From: a virus
Strand: one strand, 5' to 3'
IMG/VR virus record: IMGVR_UViG_3300002835_000134
Span: 1 to 64,000 of that record
DNA length: 64,000 nt
In this document: in pieces, positions 49,001 through 56,326 of the stretch
Numbering within the stretch: position 1 is the stretch's first letter
Layout: the number at the start of each line of letters is the position of its first letter
The notes under the pieces: generated by a model
What the model was told of the DNA's origin: nothing
Seen by the model: only the letters and a program-made list of their open reading frames with translations
The model's database searches: none
Translations under genes and position numbers: made by a program

Positions 49001-51125
49001 GAATCAACTTCTTTATGAGAGCATGCAACTTGCTGGAACCCCAATAAAGCTTACAATCGAAGAATACAAAAAATTGAGAGCAGAAGTTAAATCTTCCTAT
49101 GCAGATCAAATTAAATTAATTAATCAGACTAAGGGTGACGGAAATACAAAGAAGCTTGCAATGGACCTAAAGGTTCAATTAATGGCTGCGGGAATGTCTG
49201 CAGAAGAGGCAACTAAGAAAATTTGGGCAATGTTTAAAATGTCTGAAAAAGCTAAAGATGCTGGAGCGTTTACATTAGGAAACGCAGGATTTAATAAAAT
49301 TGAAACAAAGCAAGACGCTGCAGCAAATGCAGTAGCAAGATATAGAACGGCAGCAGCGGAAGGCGGAGTAGAAGGAGCTAACCAGGTAAACACTGGACTA
49401 ACAGCAATTGATACAGGAATACAAGACTTAATTGATAAGAGCAAGGCGGAAAATAAAAAAGATAAAAGCAAGCCAATACTAACTCAATACGAAGCTCAAG
49501 AAAAATTAATGAAGAGGCTTAATGCCCTAGAGTCTTCAAAGATTAAGCTTACTGCAGCAACTAGAGCGGAAATGATTAAGCAAAACCCTGCTCTTGAAAA
49601 GGTACTCAATCCAGCAGACACACTTGTAAGCTTGTTTGAAAAAATGAATCTCGCATCTAAAGGATTCACTGGCAACCTTTCAGAGCTTGGCTCTGAGGCT
49701 GTATCGGCTTTATCTAGAGTTGCAGATGTTGCTGCTGCAACAATTGAATCACAGAATAAAAATGGAGCATTAAAAACACAGTATGCCGAGCTAGGAAGAC
49801 TGGAAAGTCGATATAAATCATTGGCTCAAGCGGCTAAGGGACAATCTGTTGCACAGCAAATAAGCACAAGAGATCAGTTAAAGGGATTGCAAAAGCAAAT
49901 TGATGCAAACAATAAGCTTGCAGACTCAAGACTAAAAGCACTTGATGCTGCAAAACAAGAAGGCGACCTAGCAAATGAAATTGCTAAAAAGAAAATTGAG
50001 TACGACTCTGCAATAGCAAGAGGAGATACAGCTACCGCTCAACAAGCAGGTCTAGATGTAAAGCAGCTTGAGTCAACAATGCAATACAACTCACAGAAAA
50101 AATCAATTGAAGATTCTAGAGATAGAATTAATGCAAAAATTCAACTTAAGATTGATGGAATTAACGATGCACAAGAAAAGCTGGGAGACAAAGCCAACCT
50201 AGCTGGAGAACAGCTTACAAAGCTTGCAACTACAATTGAAACAAAGAGACAAAAAATTGAAGACTATAATAAAGCAATGCTAACTCTTACACTAAATGCA
50301 CTTGCGCTAAACAAAACAGTTGATCAATATATTAAAGATACAAAAGCTGGAAAGGGCGATGCAGCAAGTCTTCTAACAACTGGCAAAGCAGTTGGCGCTT
50401 ACAAGGGAGATCTTAAGGGAATAGATGTCGGAGCAGAAGCAAAGAAGCTAATGGGCGAAACCTCATCTGGAATTGCGGCAGCATTATCTTCAAAGGGAAT
50501 CGACATGAAGGGTGGAGACATTCTTATTAACAACAAGAAGGTTGATTTTAAGAATGAATCAAAAAATACAGAATTTAAAGCATCTGTGTCACACCCAGGA
50601 GTACAATCTAAAACTTTTGGCAAGGGTCCTAAAGCCAAAACAATAATGACAGTAGACTCAATGTCATTACACGCACAAGGTATTGATGCTTCAATAGGAA
50701 GTGTATTTACACAAGGAACTCAAAAATACAAGATTACTGGGGTAGATAACGCCTACCTTAGAACCATGAGAGTAGAAAAAGCTGGTTACGGAACAACAAA
50801 GCTTAATCCAAATATTCCTACAATCGTAGGAGATCGTGGCCCAGAAATGGCGTTTGGCGGAATGGTTATTCCTAACATGTCTAAGATTCCATTTGCTTCC
50901 CCAAGATACGATGTAAACCAAGCTGCAAAGATGTTTGAGCCAATGCAGCAAAGCAACAAAGCTGGTGTAATTAATCTTACTCAAAACATATACCCATCTG
51001 AAGGAATGAATACAGATGCATTTGTTAGACAAGTTGTTTCAATGACAAAGCAAGCTATTGGACAAGATAGTAAACTAAATGCTAAAATGGTAGGAAACCC
51101 AATGAATGTGAGTATTAAAACATGA
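43095..51125 (+). CDS. Tape measure protein
   Basis: This 2,676-residue protein sets tail length. The N-terminus is coiled coil. The TP901-type core (about 190-430) has WAGRQLTVGLTVPLIAFGAAA and TAMKEGGVNASEGANAIKSA. Hydrophobic segments near 530-570 and 1790-1850 could enter the host membrane. FADGGIVPGTG, GEKGPELFVPR and GDRGPEMAFGG repeats are typical of tape measures. Residues about 1305-1540 hold an inserted domain with KNGDKVFVKP, EMRATQIAREVHG and DLGRGNLSGNVL, vaguely like a kinase fold. No strong ribosome-binding site precedes ATG 43095. Confidence 0.93.
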   Translation: MADNNLTTFITANADFTSLRTQLAAVTAQLVKLQETTAGTNAKLANQIAVMNKSFATTLTSTGQFSQHFVSLTSDVDKFGRNLDRGRLKLNEYYNAWSGHTKKTSNLVRELAKQQVMLQQAIVQPVGKNAQGLMQYNVMVAKGLDEVKNKMAIATQQAAIMNKVMLDGSTGLINWGKNTQWAGRQLTVGLTVPLIAFGAAAQKAFKEADQELVRLTKVYGGLAATSSADLAQVRKDISATAKEIASSYGVAYKETIALAADLAATGQQGNDLIAATQQTTRLAVLGEVDRQEAMKATLAIQNAFKQSTDELTASIDFLNAVENQTSTSLADLTEAIPKAGPVVKSLGGDVKDLALYLTAMKEGGVNASEGANAIKSAMASLINPTKVATEQFMGFGIDLKGIVNDNAGNLTETIMDLQSALDQLNPLDKSRAIEQLFGKFQYARMSALFENLGKSGSQTLQVMDLMKASAVELAGISERELKMITESASGQFKRAWAAVQADLATVGEQFLRISTKVLKVVDAIINFFKALPGPVKTFLNALGGITAIAGPLIMMAGVMGNFIGYVVKGIFHLRQLAKGGQGFRLLTPEIIAADAAAKGLATSFYSDSEATIVLKNAVDTLAASFTGLETRANAAKVAVQPAISTVAGSVLAAGGVGQRIVDKSNPLIGEPYSRDMSHMIPAQTNQPGTIFGTVPGAAPVNIRIGKNPQAYMNADMPKIPGVTSVNGISTGVVAAEAAKWHAMTAAIAMQSEAEIKLLKTEVMATGTVTSSLSDSYQALLPQFSEITQLAAAETQAIVQQLQASKITVEQARAKVIQLNATVEAMLAETTALTAQSMGRTANLTTVPFTSQPVVDPATGKSNMKEMFHKGSTKNLVDKIARALGGVRTSGAGYNIQTTKPKFADGGIVPGTGNTDTYHTTAEAGSFVINKKSTQENMPIISSLLGGTPKFADGGQVPVVLTPGEAVIPAEVAQKNMPLMYELNGGPGNTSGSGMHLRGGSIASIIRGVTQRGRHYKAKALLDDAGIPINKLQNSVYPFSHSLNLKIRGGGTASAREFIDVFESPDSLRLANVVLDRSGLKPITSIQHQAIRKYLNDPTKVDPSKELTEAGFGSELTKAYLSAGVSKDQISAIAAKHTMRFAFPGTGTIVERRDALIKKLQDKYPDASFSIDKRSNNNIVVKIPGQKAFKIEHEATRSIHGATGGVSYETLRQDIPAGATADGKLAYGHIPLDETLLNAGGMVPGKFAKRLFGGGRLFLGMPKTLKQVEAQRAQKAAMEKASAAVNNSRFAKKPITQYGDLLEPTSGRSFPVQGIGGVYSKNGDKVFVKPVLDEKAALAEMRATQIAREVHGLNAPNQKIVVMRDPSDPTGKRKLLALESKYDEAFAKQDGKFDEDQYFRQLTASALRGDKDLGRGNLSGNVLADVGTAGVFATASGVRDYSATMPSFKDQAVINLLGKKGSSAKRFFAESTLDIPKGMTAEQYNDRMLKEINDALPKLKQTVATFPDLTAEERIIYHAMIKRLSDARKPNANYADLHGIHSAVQISEPKSLTPAAIAKMIAADELKRRQSGHSVSLSDASFKTASNGFAIGGLIGNVLKGRAMHRIGAGFGPTGAPKPSMYESAPWGVNSLSIEMADKLFANTGLRKHTQKLFYDKFAAALAKEKPYGYVKMPDGTLKNGLEPDVLDSVIRSAASDLIGDRNVLKQLSPIDKDILRQKYLNWDSKKDTPLTDSLKKIIFSLEGREKGGPVNAGQAYVVGEKGPELFVPRNSGGIVPNKATMAQGYNTGGFIKMMLMQMLGYQGGMTLGKMSGIPGGDIIGGMLGGMLGMGSMGGGGKQTPMTSKSKWTAPMGATTPGAKVPFADGLKETKNLTAYGTRLEALSNSTNKFAKFGGFALKAVTRLNLAVGLGATAIYLANKRWQDHREHLRIGALQYGLTEEAAKKAGLKFTDYSSKLADTAANIKALREKNQLLYESMQLAGTPIKLTIEEYKKLRAEVKSSYADQIKLINQTKGDGNTKKLAMDLKVQLMAAGMSAEEATKKIWAMFKMSEKAKDAGAFTLGNAGFNKIETKQDAAANAVARYRTAAAEGGVEGANQVNTGLTAIDTGIQDLIDKSKAENKKDKSKPILTQYEAQEKLMKRLNALESSKIKLTAATRAEMIKQNPALEKVLNPADTLVSLFEKMNLASKGFTGNLSELGSEAVSALSRVADVAAATIESQNKNGALKTQYAELGRLESRYKSLAQAAKGQSVAQQISTRDQLKGLQKQIDANNKLADSRLKALDAAKQEGDLANEIAKKKIEYDSAIARGDTATAQQAGLDVKQLESTMQYNSQKKSIEDSRDRINAKIQLKIDGINDAQEKLGDKANLAGEQLTKLATTIETKRQKIEDYNKAMLTLTLNALALNKTVDQYIKDTKAGKGDAASLLTTGKAVGAYKGDLKGIDVGAEAKKLMGETSSGIAAALSSKGIDMKGGDILINNKKVDFKNESKNTEFKASVSHPGVQSKTFGKGPKAKTIMTVDSMSLHAQGIDASIGSVFTQGTQKYKITGVDNAYLRTMRVEKAGYGTTKLNPNIPTIVGDRGPEMAFGGMVIPNMSKIPFASPRYDVNQAAKMFEPMQQSNKAGVINLTQNIYPSEGMNTDAFVRQVVSMTKQAIGQDSKLNAKMVGNPMNVSIKT

Positions 51126-51583
51126 CAATGACTTTGCCAGTAGGATCAGTTCTATACCTTGATACCTCTTTAACAGATACCCCAACTTGGGTTAAGCTTT
51201 CAGAACATAATAGGTCACCAATTTCAATTGATACTGAGAGGATTGAAAAGACTCAAAGAATGTCTGGCGGGACACTTAGAAAAGTATGGATTGCTGATAA
51301 GAAAACTATAAATACTAGTTGGAGCATGCTGCCAACAAATGACGCCATGACTGTTGATGGCGGATATGGAGCGGCTTCTATTAGAGCGTTTTATCATGGA
51401 GACAAGGGAAAGAATACATTTAAGGTAAAGATATCATACAATGGAGTTGCGGCTAGAGACGAGATACTATTAATGTCATTTACATCATGTTCATTTACCG
51501 TGGTTAAGAGAAATGTAAAAGAAAAGACTGCTGATTCTCCACAAGAATTTTGGGATGTTTCTATAGGCCTGGAAGAAGTATAA
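51122..51583 (+). CDS. Distal tail-like protein
   Basis: The 153-residue beta-rich protein (VGSVLYLDTSLTDTPTWVKLSEHNRSPI) follows the tape measure with an ATGA overlap, the usual place of the distal tail protein joining tube and baseplate. SFTSCSFTVVKRNVKEKTADSPQEFWDVSIGLEEV is a conserved type of ending. Family assignment is by position and size. Confidence 0.65.
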   Translation: MTMTLPVGSVLYLDTSLTDTPTWVKLSEHNRSPISIDTERIEKTQRMSGGTLRKVWIADKKTINTSWSMLPTNDAMTVDGGYGAASIRAFYHGDKGKNTFKVKISYNGVAARDEILLMSFTSCSFTVVKRNVKEKTADSPQEFWDVSIGLEEV

Positions 51584-54500
51584 TGTTAACAGCAGCACCT
51601 GAAACAATAACTACTCTAAATCAATCTCAATCAATATCTATGCAAAATGGATGCTGGGTTGAATATAATATGAATGCATTGATTGATGGGGCAAAGATTG
51701 ATGATCCAAACGGTGTACTCACTGTAACAAAAACAGACCAAACATCAGGATACACATACAAGCCATTTGAAAAGCTATTCCCAGTATCATCAATTCTTGA
51801 TCCAAGAAGACCAAAATTTGCGGGAATTAAATATTTAATCCTAGATGACCCAAGCACAGCAAAAGATAAAGCTTCAGGAGTTATAGGTAAGTATAATACT
51901 GCAGCAAATTTTCCAGCTAGATTATATTTCTCTGGCTCTAAAATGGTTTATAAATACTGGGTAACTCCACAAGCAGCAGCGGGATCAACATCATTATCTA
52001 ATTGCGTATTGACTGCAGTATACCCAGCAGGCAAAACTGCAGTTACAAATAAGATAGTAGTTAAATTTGAAACGTCACACTCAAAACCAGTTAATTGGTC
52101 TCTTAAATTAATAGGACTTACTGGGACTGAAGTTCCCGTGGTATCGAACATTACAGTCACAGATGACATGAAGGGCGTAGTAAACCTATACTGGAACGGA
52201 ACAGCATGGACAACAACAGAATTTACAACTCCCTCTGCAGGAGTTGATTTAAGCGGACTTAAACTAGAAATATCTTCATTAGATACAGCAGGCGGGTTTG
52301 TGGGAGTAATAGAGCTATCACCTAGATATGTAGTAGATATCACAAGCAGATTAGTTTCAATGACTATAAACAAGTCTTCATCAGACGACGTATCTGGAAT
52401 AATTCCAGTAGGAGATGTCACATCCAACTCTATATTCTTAGATATAAATGGATACGACAGAGCATACGAATCTTATGACAAAAGCGTAGCATTTAATAAA
52501 AACAAATTTAATTTATACAAAGACGTAATAATCAAGCCATTTGTAAAAATTGGATCAGACAAGATTAGTCTAGGCGTGTTTTACACAGAATCATTTTCAG
52601 TAAGCGAGTTTGGAGATATCAGCCTAACAGGTCTTGATGGAGCCAAAGAGCTACAGTACATTAAGCCACCAGATATTGTTTGCAACGATATGACATCGGT
52701 TGCTATTATAAGAAGGCTGCTAGATTCAGTTGGGTTTACTAATTATAACTTTAACCTTACGACTACAGATACAACTGTTATAACACCATATCACTGGTAT
52801 ACAGATAATAGCAAGACGGTATGGCAACACATACAAGATCTTTGTAAAGACACACAGATGATAGCAACGTTTGACGAATTTGATGTTTTACAATTTTACC
52901 CAAGAGACTATATATTTAAAGCAGACAAGCAAACTAGCTTTAAACTAAGAGACAGAAATATAGGATCTAATCTTGCAAATATTTCTTCTATTTCAATTGA
53001 AAATGTTCCATCAGTTAAAGCCGTTAAGATAGTTTACACACCTCAGCTTGTAAGTTCATACAGAGGAACAGGAGAAAATTTATATGATGCCCCAGTCATA
53101 ACACTAGGAGCATCTGCTATAGTAAATAACATTCTGCCAACACAGCCGTCTTATACAAACAACTCAGGAGAGGTTGCAAGCAAGGGAATAGTCTCTTGTG
53201 AACCAGTAGTAATTTCTGGACTAGGTTCAGCTCAATATACATTTAGCGGGTATCTTGTTATAGAAAAAGAAATAATAGAATATGATGCCATAGAATACAG
53301 CTACACAGAGATAGGCACTGGAACTACAAAGTATAAGTGGATAGCAACAGATTCCGATGTTGCTAAATTTCAGGGGCTTGCTACTCCATCATCATTTAAA
53401 CCAACTAACAATTATAGAATTAAAACAAGAAATGCATTCGGTGTACTTGGTCCAGTAACCGCTTCTTATACACAAGCAGCAATGGATAAAGACATGACAC
53501 ACCTTTTAGGAAACTCCGATGACGGCTGGACACAAAAAGAATGGAACTCGGAGACTGGAGTGTTTACAGATAGTCCAGGATCAATGTTAACCACAAGCAT
53601 TCCTCAATATGATCCAAAAGGCTCAGATGGGCAAAGACTTTTATATAATGGTGTTTCTAGATCTATGGCTACAATATTTGCTAAAGACGTTAAGTACGTG
53701 CCAAGCCCTGATCCAGCAAAACCAACTGATGACAAATACATTCCAAATAAAATATATAAAATTGCAACAGCTGAAGCTCAGTATAACTCTAGCCCTGATA
53801 AAGCATTTGTAATTGGCGCCAATATGTATTTTCCATTAATGGTAGATAAAGATACAAAGAAGCAAACGGGCAACCAGATGACAATTGCTGGAATTGCATT
53901 TTCATTAAGCGCAGATAATAAAAGCGGCTACCTACTGTCTATTGGAACTTCTCAGAATAACAACGGAGATAAGACATACAGAGATGTTAATTTCTATAAG
54001 ATAGTTGCTGGCAAGCCTGTGGCCATGATAACAAGCCAAAAAGACGCAGACGGAACTATTATAACAAACATAAATGGCGGAGATTTATATAAGGTTGAAA
54101 TTAAAGCAATGACTATTATGAATGGCTCTACAGAAAATAGAGTATTTAAAATTTCATTAAATGGAAAGATAATAGGAGTTACAGATTCTTCACCACTTAC
54201 CCTTACAAATAAAATAGGAATAGCCTCACTACAGGGAACAACATCATTCGATTATGTTTACACAGCAAGCCTTACAAAAGAAGAATTTGGAGCCACTACT
54301 TCATTTGATGCTTATGCAGGATTTCTTTCAACCAACTCGTCCATGGTAAAATCATTTAGCGATTTTATATTTAATAAGAGTGATAAGCCAAAGACAGATG
54401 TATGGCTAAGGGAGTTCGGTCCAGTCGCCCGTGAGCTAAGAAGAATAACTGGAAGATACACAAACTCTCCAGGCTATCCCCTATATCCAGTAATAGTTCA

Positions 54501-54999
54501 AAACAATGACGTAACCCTAGTAGGATCTTCCCTTGACCCATTTACAATGGATGTATTTGTTATGAATAATACTGGAACGTTTACCGACCTTGCCAATGGC
54601 CAGCAAAAATCATTTGTTATTGTGGGTAATCAAATAACCCCATCAGACTCATTTGAATACATTGACCCTAAGCTTACCGATGCAGATAGGGCGGAAGAAA
54701 TTGCATTTGATTCCCTATGGATACAAAAAGAAACAGAGGCAGCCAAGCTATCTGAATGGATTACAAAACAATGGGCTAAGCAACAAAGGGTTGTCAGCAT
54801 AGAGACATTTATTAATCCTTTAATACAGATAGGCGATGTAGTTGAAATATCATATCCTAAAAACCAGCTTTATTCCTCAGAAGACGTAAACCCCCCATAC
54901 CCAGTAGGGAAATATGTTGTTCTCACAGTAGAAAATAGCTATGACGACCAAAGCGCACCTGTTACAAATTTAATGTGCAGATCGATTTATACTGGATGA
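51583..54999 (+). CDS. Tail hub/baseplate protein
   Basis: ATG 51583 overlaps the previous stop (TAATG) and has GGAAG upstream, so the 1,138-residue form is preferred over an upstream start. RLVSMTINKSSSDDVSGIIPVGDV and the later FKLRDRNIGSNLANISSISIENVP region resemble tail hub proteins that form the base of the tail tip. A LamG-like insertion lies near 740-930 (YFPLMVDKDTKKQTGNQMTIAGIAF). The C-terminus (RVVSIETFINPLIQIGDVVEISYP) is the usual hub end. Confidence 0.7.
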   Translation: MLTAAPETITTLNQSQSISMQNGCWVEYNMNALIDGAKIDDPNGVLTVTKTDQTSGYTYKPFEKLFPVSSILDPRRPKFAGIKYLILDDPSTAKDKASGVIGKYNTAANFPARLYFSGSKMVYKYWVTPQAAAGSTSLSNCVLTAVYPAGKTAVTNKIVVKFETSHSKPVNWSLKLIGLTGTEVPVVSNITVTDDMKGVVNLYWNGTAWTTTEFTTPSAGVDLSGLKLEISSLDTAGGFVGVIELSPRYVVDITSRLVSMTINKSSSDDVSGIIPVGDVTSNSIFLDINGYDRAYESYDKSVAFNKNKFNLYKDVIIKPFVKIGSDKISLGVFYTESFSVSEFGDISLTGLDGAKELQYIKPPDIVCNDMTSVAIIRRLLDSVGFTNYNFNLTTTDTTVITPYHWYTDNSKTVWQHIQDLCKDTQMIATFDEFDVLQFYPRDYIFKADKQTSFKLRDRNIGSNLANISSISIENVPSVKAVKIVYTPQLVSSYRGTGENLYDAPVITLGASAIVNNILPTQPSYTNNSGEVASKGIVSCEPVVISGLGSAQYTFSGYLVIEKEIIEYDAIEYSYTEIGTGTTKYKWIATDSDVAKFQGLATPSSFKPTNNYRIKTRNAFGVLGPVTASYTQAAMDKDMTHLLGNSDDGWTQKEWNSETGVFTDSPGSMLTTSIPQYDPKGSDGQRLLYNGVSRSMATIFAKDVKYVPSPDPAKPTDDKYIPNKIYKIATAEAQYNSSPDKAFVIGANMYFPLMVDKDTKKQTGNQMTIAGIAFSLSADNKSGYLLSIGTSQNNNGDKTYRDVNFYKIVAGKPVAMITSQKDADGTIITNINGGDLYKVEIKAMTIMNGSTENRVFKISLNGKIIGVTDSSPLTLTNKIGIASLQGTTSFDYVYTASLTKEEFGATTSFDAYAGFLSTNSSMVKSFSDFIFNKSDKPKTDVWLREFGPVARELRRITGRYTNSPGYPLYPVIVQNNDVTLVGSSLDPFTMDVFVMNNTGTFTDLANGQQKSFVIVGNQITPSDSFEYIDPKLTDADRAEEIAFDSLWIQKETEAAKLSEWITKQWAKQQRVVSIETFINPLIQIGDVVEISYPKNQLYSSEDVNPPYPVGKYVVLTVENSYDDQSAPVTNLMCRSIYTG

Positions 55000-55001
55000 A
55001 A

Positions 55002-55010
55002 TGGTAGAAT
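55002..55010 (+). promoter_or_regulatory. Extended -10 promoter, leaderless start
   Basis: TGgTAGAAT ends six bases before ATG 55017, three bases after the hub stop codon. Confidence 0.65.
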
Positions 55011-55016
55011 GTTAAT

Positions 55017-55379
55017 ATGAGCAACCAAAAACAACAGGCAGCTAAATCACCTAAAGCCAAGAAGTTATTATTATTTCCAGGAGATAAGCTTATAGAGGTC
55101 CTTAACCCAGACCTGTATCTAATTGTAGATCCGTCTACTTTAACTCAAGCAGAGATTCAAGGAATCCAAGATGATATAGAAGACTTCTTGGATGATGTTG
55201 AGGAAGAAATTGAAGATGACCCACTTGCTGGTCTTGGTGCTCCAAACCTAGAGGATATAACTTTAATAAGTAAAACGCTTGTAACAGATGGAAATAAAAA
55301 TCAATACGTAGAATTTAAATTTAATGTAAAAAATCATGTCGGAGCAGAAGTAGTAGGAGTAAATGGATATGGACAATAA
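55017..55379 (+). CDS. 120-residue acidic virion-associated protein
   Basis: The basic start (MSNQKQQAAKSPKAKK) is followed by a beta segment and a strongly acidic region (DDIEDFLDDVEEEIEDD). Leaderless translation is predicted. It overlaps the next gene by 17 bases. No family is recognised. Its position suggests a minor tail or assembly factor. Confidence 0.6.
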   Translation: MSNQKQQAAKSPKAKKLLLFPGDKLIEVLNPDLYLIVDPSTLTQAEIQGIQDDIEDFLDDVEEEIEDDPLAGLGAPNLEDITLISKTLVTDGNKNQYVEFKFNVKNHVGAEVVGVNGYGQ

Positions 55380-56325
55380 ATTGTTGTTACAAGGAGAGTA
55401 CCGCTTTTATGAAGACGGGAAAGAAATTTATAGATCTAAAAACATTCTCACCAAGTTTGGTAAGAGATATATAACCCAGTACCTGGCGGGGCAAGCAACA
55501 ACAAACAATAAAGACATAGCTGTTGGAATAGGCTCAACCGTTGCATCAGAAAACAATACAGGATTAGATTTTGAATTTTATAGATCGCAGGTAAATATTT
55601 CAAGTGTTGATATACAGACAAGCACAACATCAGGATTAAGCACCTATGGGGTTGTTTACAAAACAACCCTACCAGTAGATGTTTCTGGAATTGTTTCTGA
55701 AATTGGTTTATTCCCAAGTGTCACACTTGGGTCAACAGACTATGCAAGCAAATCTATATCAACATTTTCAGATTATCAGCAATGGACAAATGATGACGGA
55801 TCCTATTCAACAGCAGTTACTTCTCCAACTCCAAGAATTGGAGCAAATCATTTATCATTAACAGCAGCAGCTTCAAATAGTAAACAGTATTCATCCAGCA
55901 TAGATATAGACATAAATGGGTATAGTCCAAATGACAGTCTTACACTTGCATATGTTCAAAGCGATTTAAATCTAGACTATGTATTTGTTAGATTCTATAG
56001 CTCTTCTACTAATTATTATGAAATCAGATATGCTGGAGACCCAGCAATTGGAAGCAAGATTAAACAATTAACTTTAAACAACCTGTACTCAAGTGGGTTT
56101 GGCGCTGGAACTCCAGACAAATCTTCAATAATTAAAGTATCGGTTGGAGCAAAAGCAAAATCTTCAGGCTCAACAAATGTATTATTTGATGGGCTTAGAA
56201 TTAATGATGAAGATTCATTTAGATCAGATTATGGTCTTATTAGCAGATCTGTTCTTACAGACCCAATAAGAAAATCAATCGGAAGACAGATGGATATAGA
56301 ATACAGATTAGGGTTAAACTTCTAA
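55363..56325 (+). CDS. Baseplate/tail tip protein, 320 residues
   Basis: Two ATGs (55363 and 55369) follow AGGAG; the second has the better spacing. The beta-rich protein (YRFYEDGKEIYRSKNILTKFGKRYITQYLAG) begins like many phage proteins that hold a fibre, with KNxLTxxGxxxI and VSEIGLFP motifs. The middle may be a carbohydrate-binding-like fold. It stands between the hub and the S74 fibre. Confidence 0.65.
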   Translation: MDMDNKLLLQGEYRFYEDGKEIYRSKNILTKFGKRYITQYLAGQATTNNKDIAVGIGSTVASENNTGLDFEFYRSQVNISSVDIQTSTTSGLSTYGVVYKTTLPVDVSGIVSEIGLFPSVTLGSTDYASKSISTFSDYQQWTNDDGSYSTAVTSPTPRIGANHLSLTAAASNSKQYSSSIDIDINGYSPNDSLTLAYVQSDLNLDYVFVRFYSSSTNYYEIRYAGDPAIGSKIKQLTLNNLYSSGFGAGTPDKSSIIKVSVGAKAKSSGSTNVLFDGLRINDEDSFRSDYGLISRSVLTDPIRKSIGRQMDIEYRLGLNF

Positions 56326-56326
56326 A

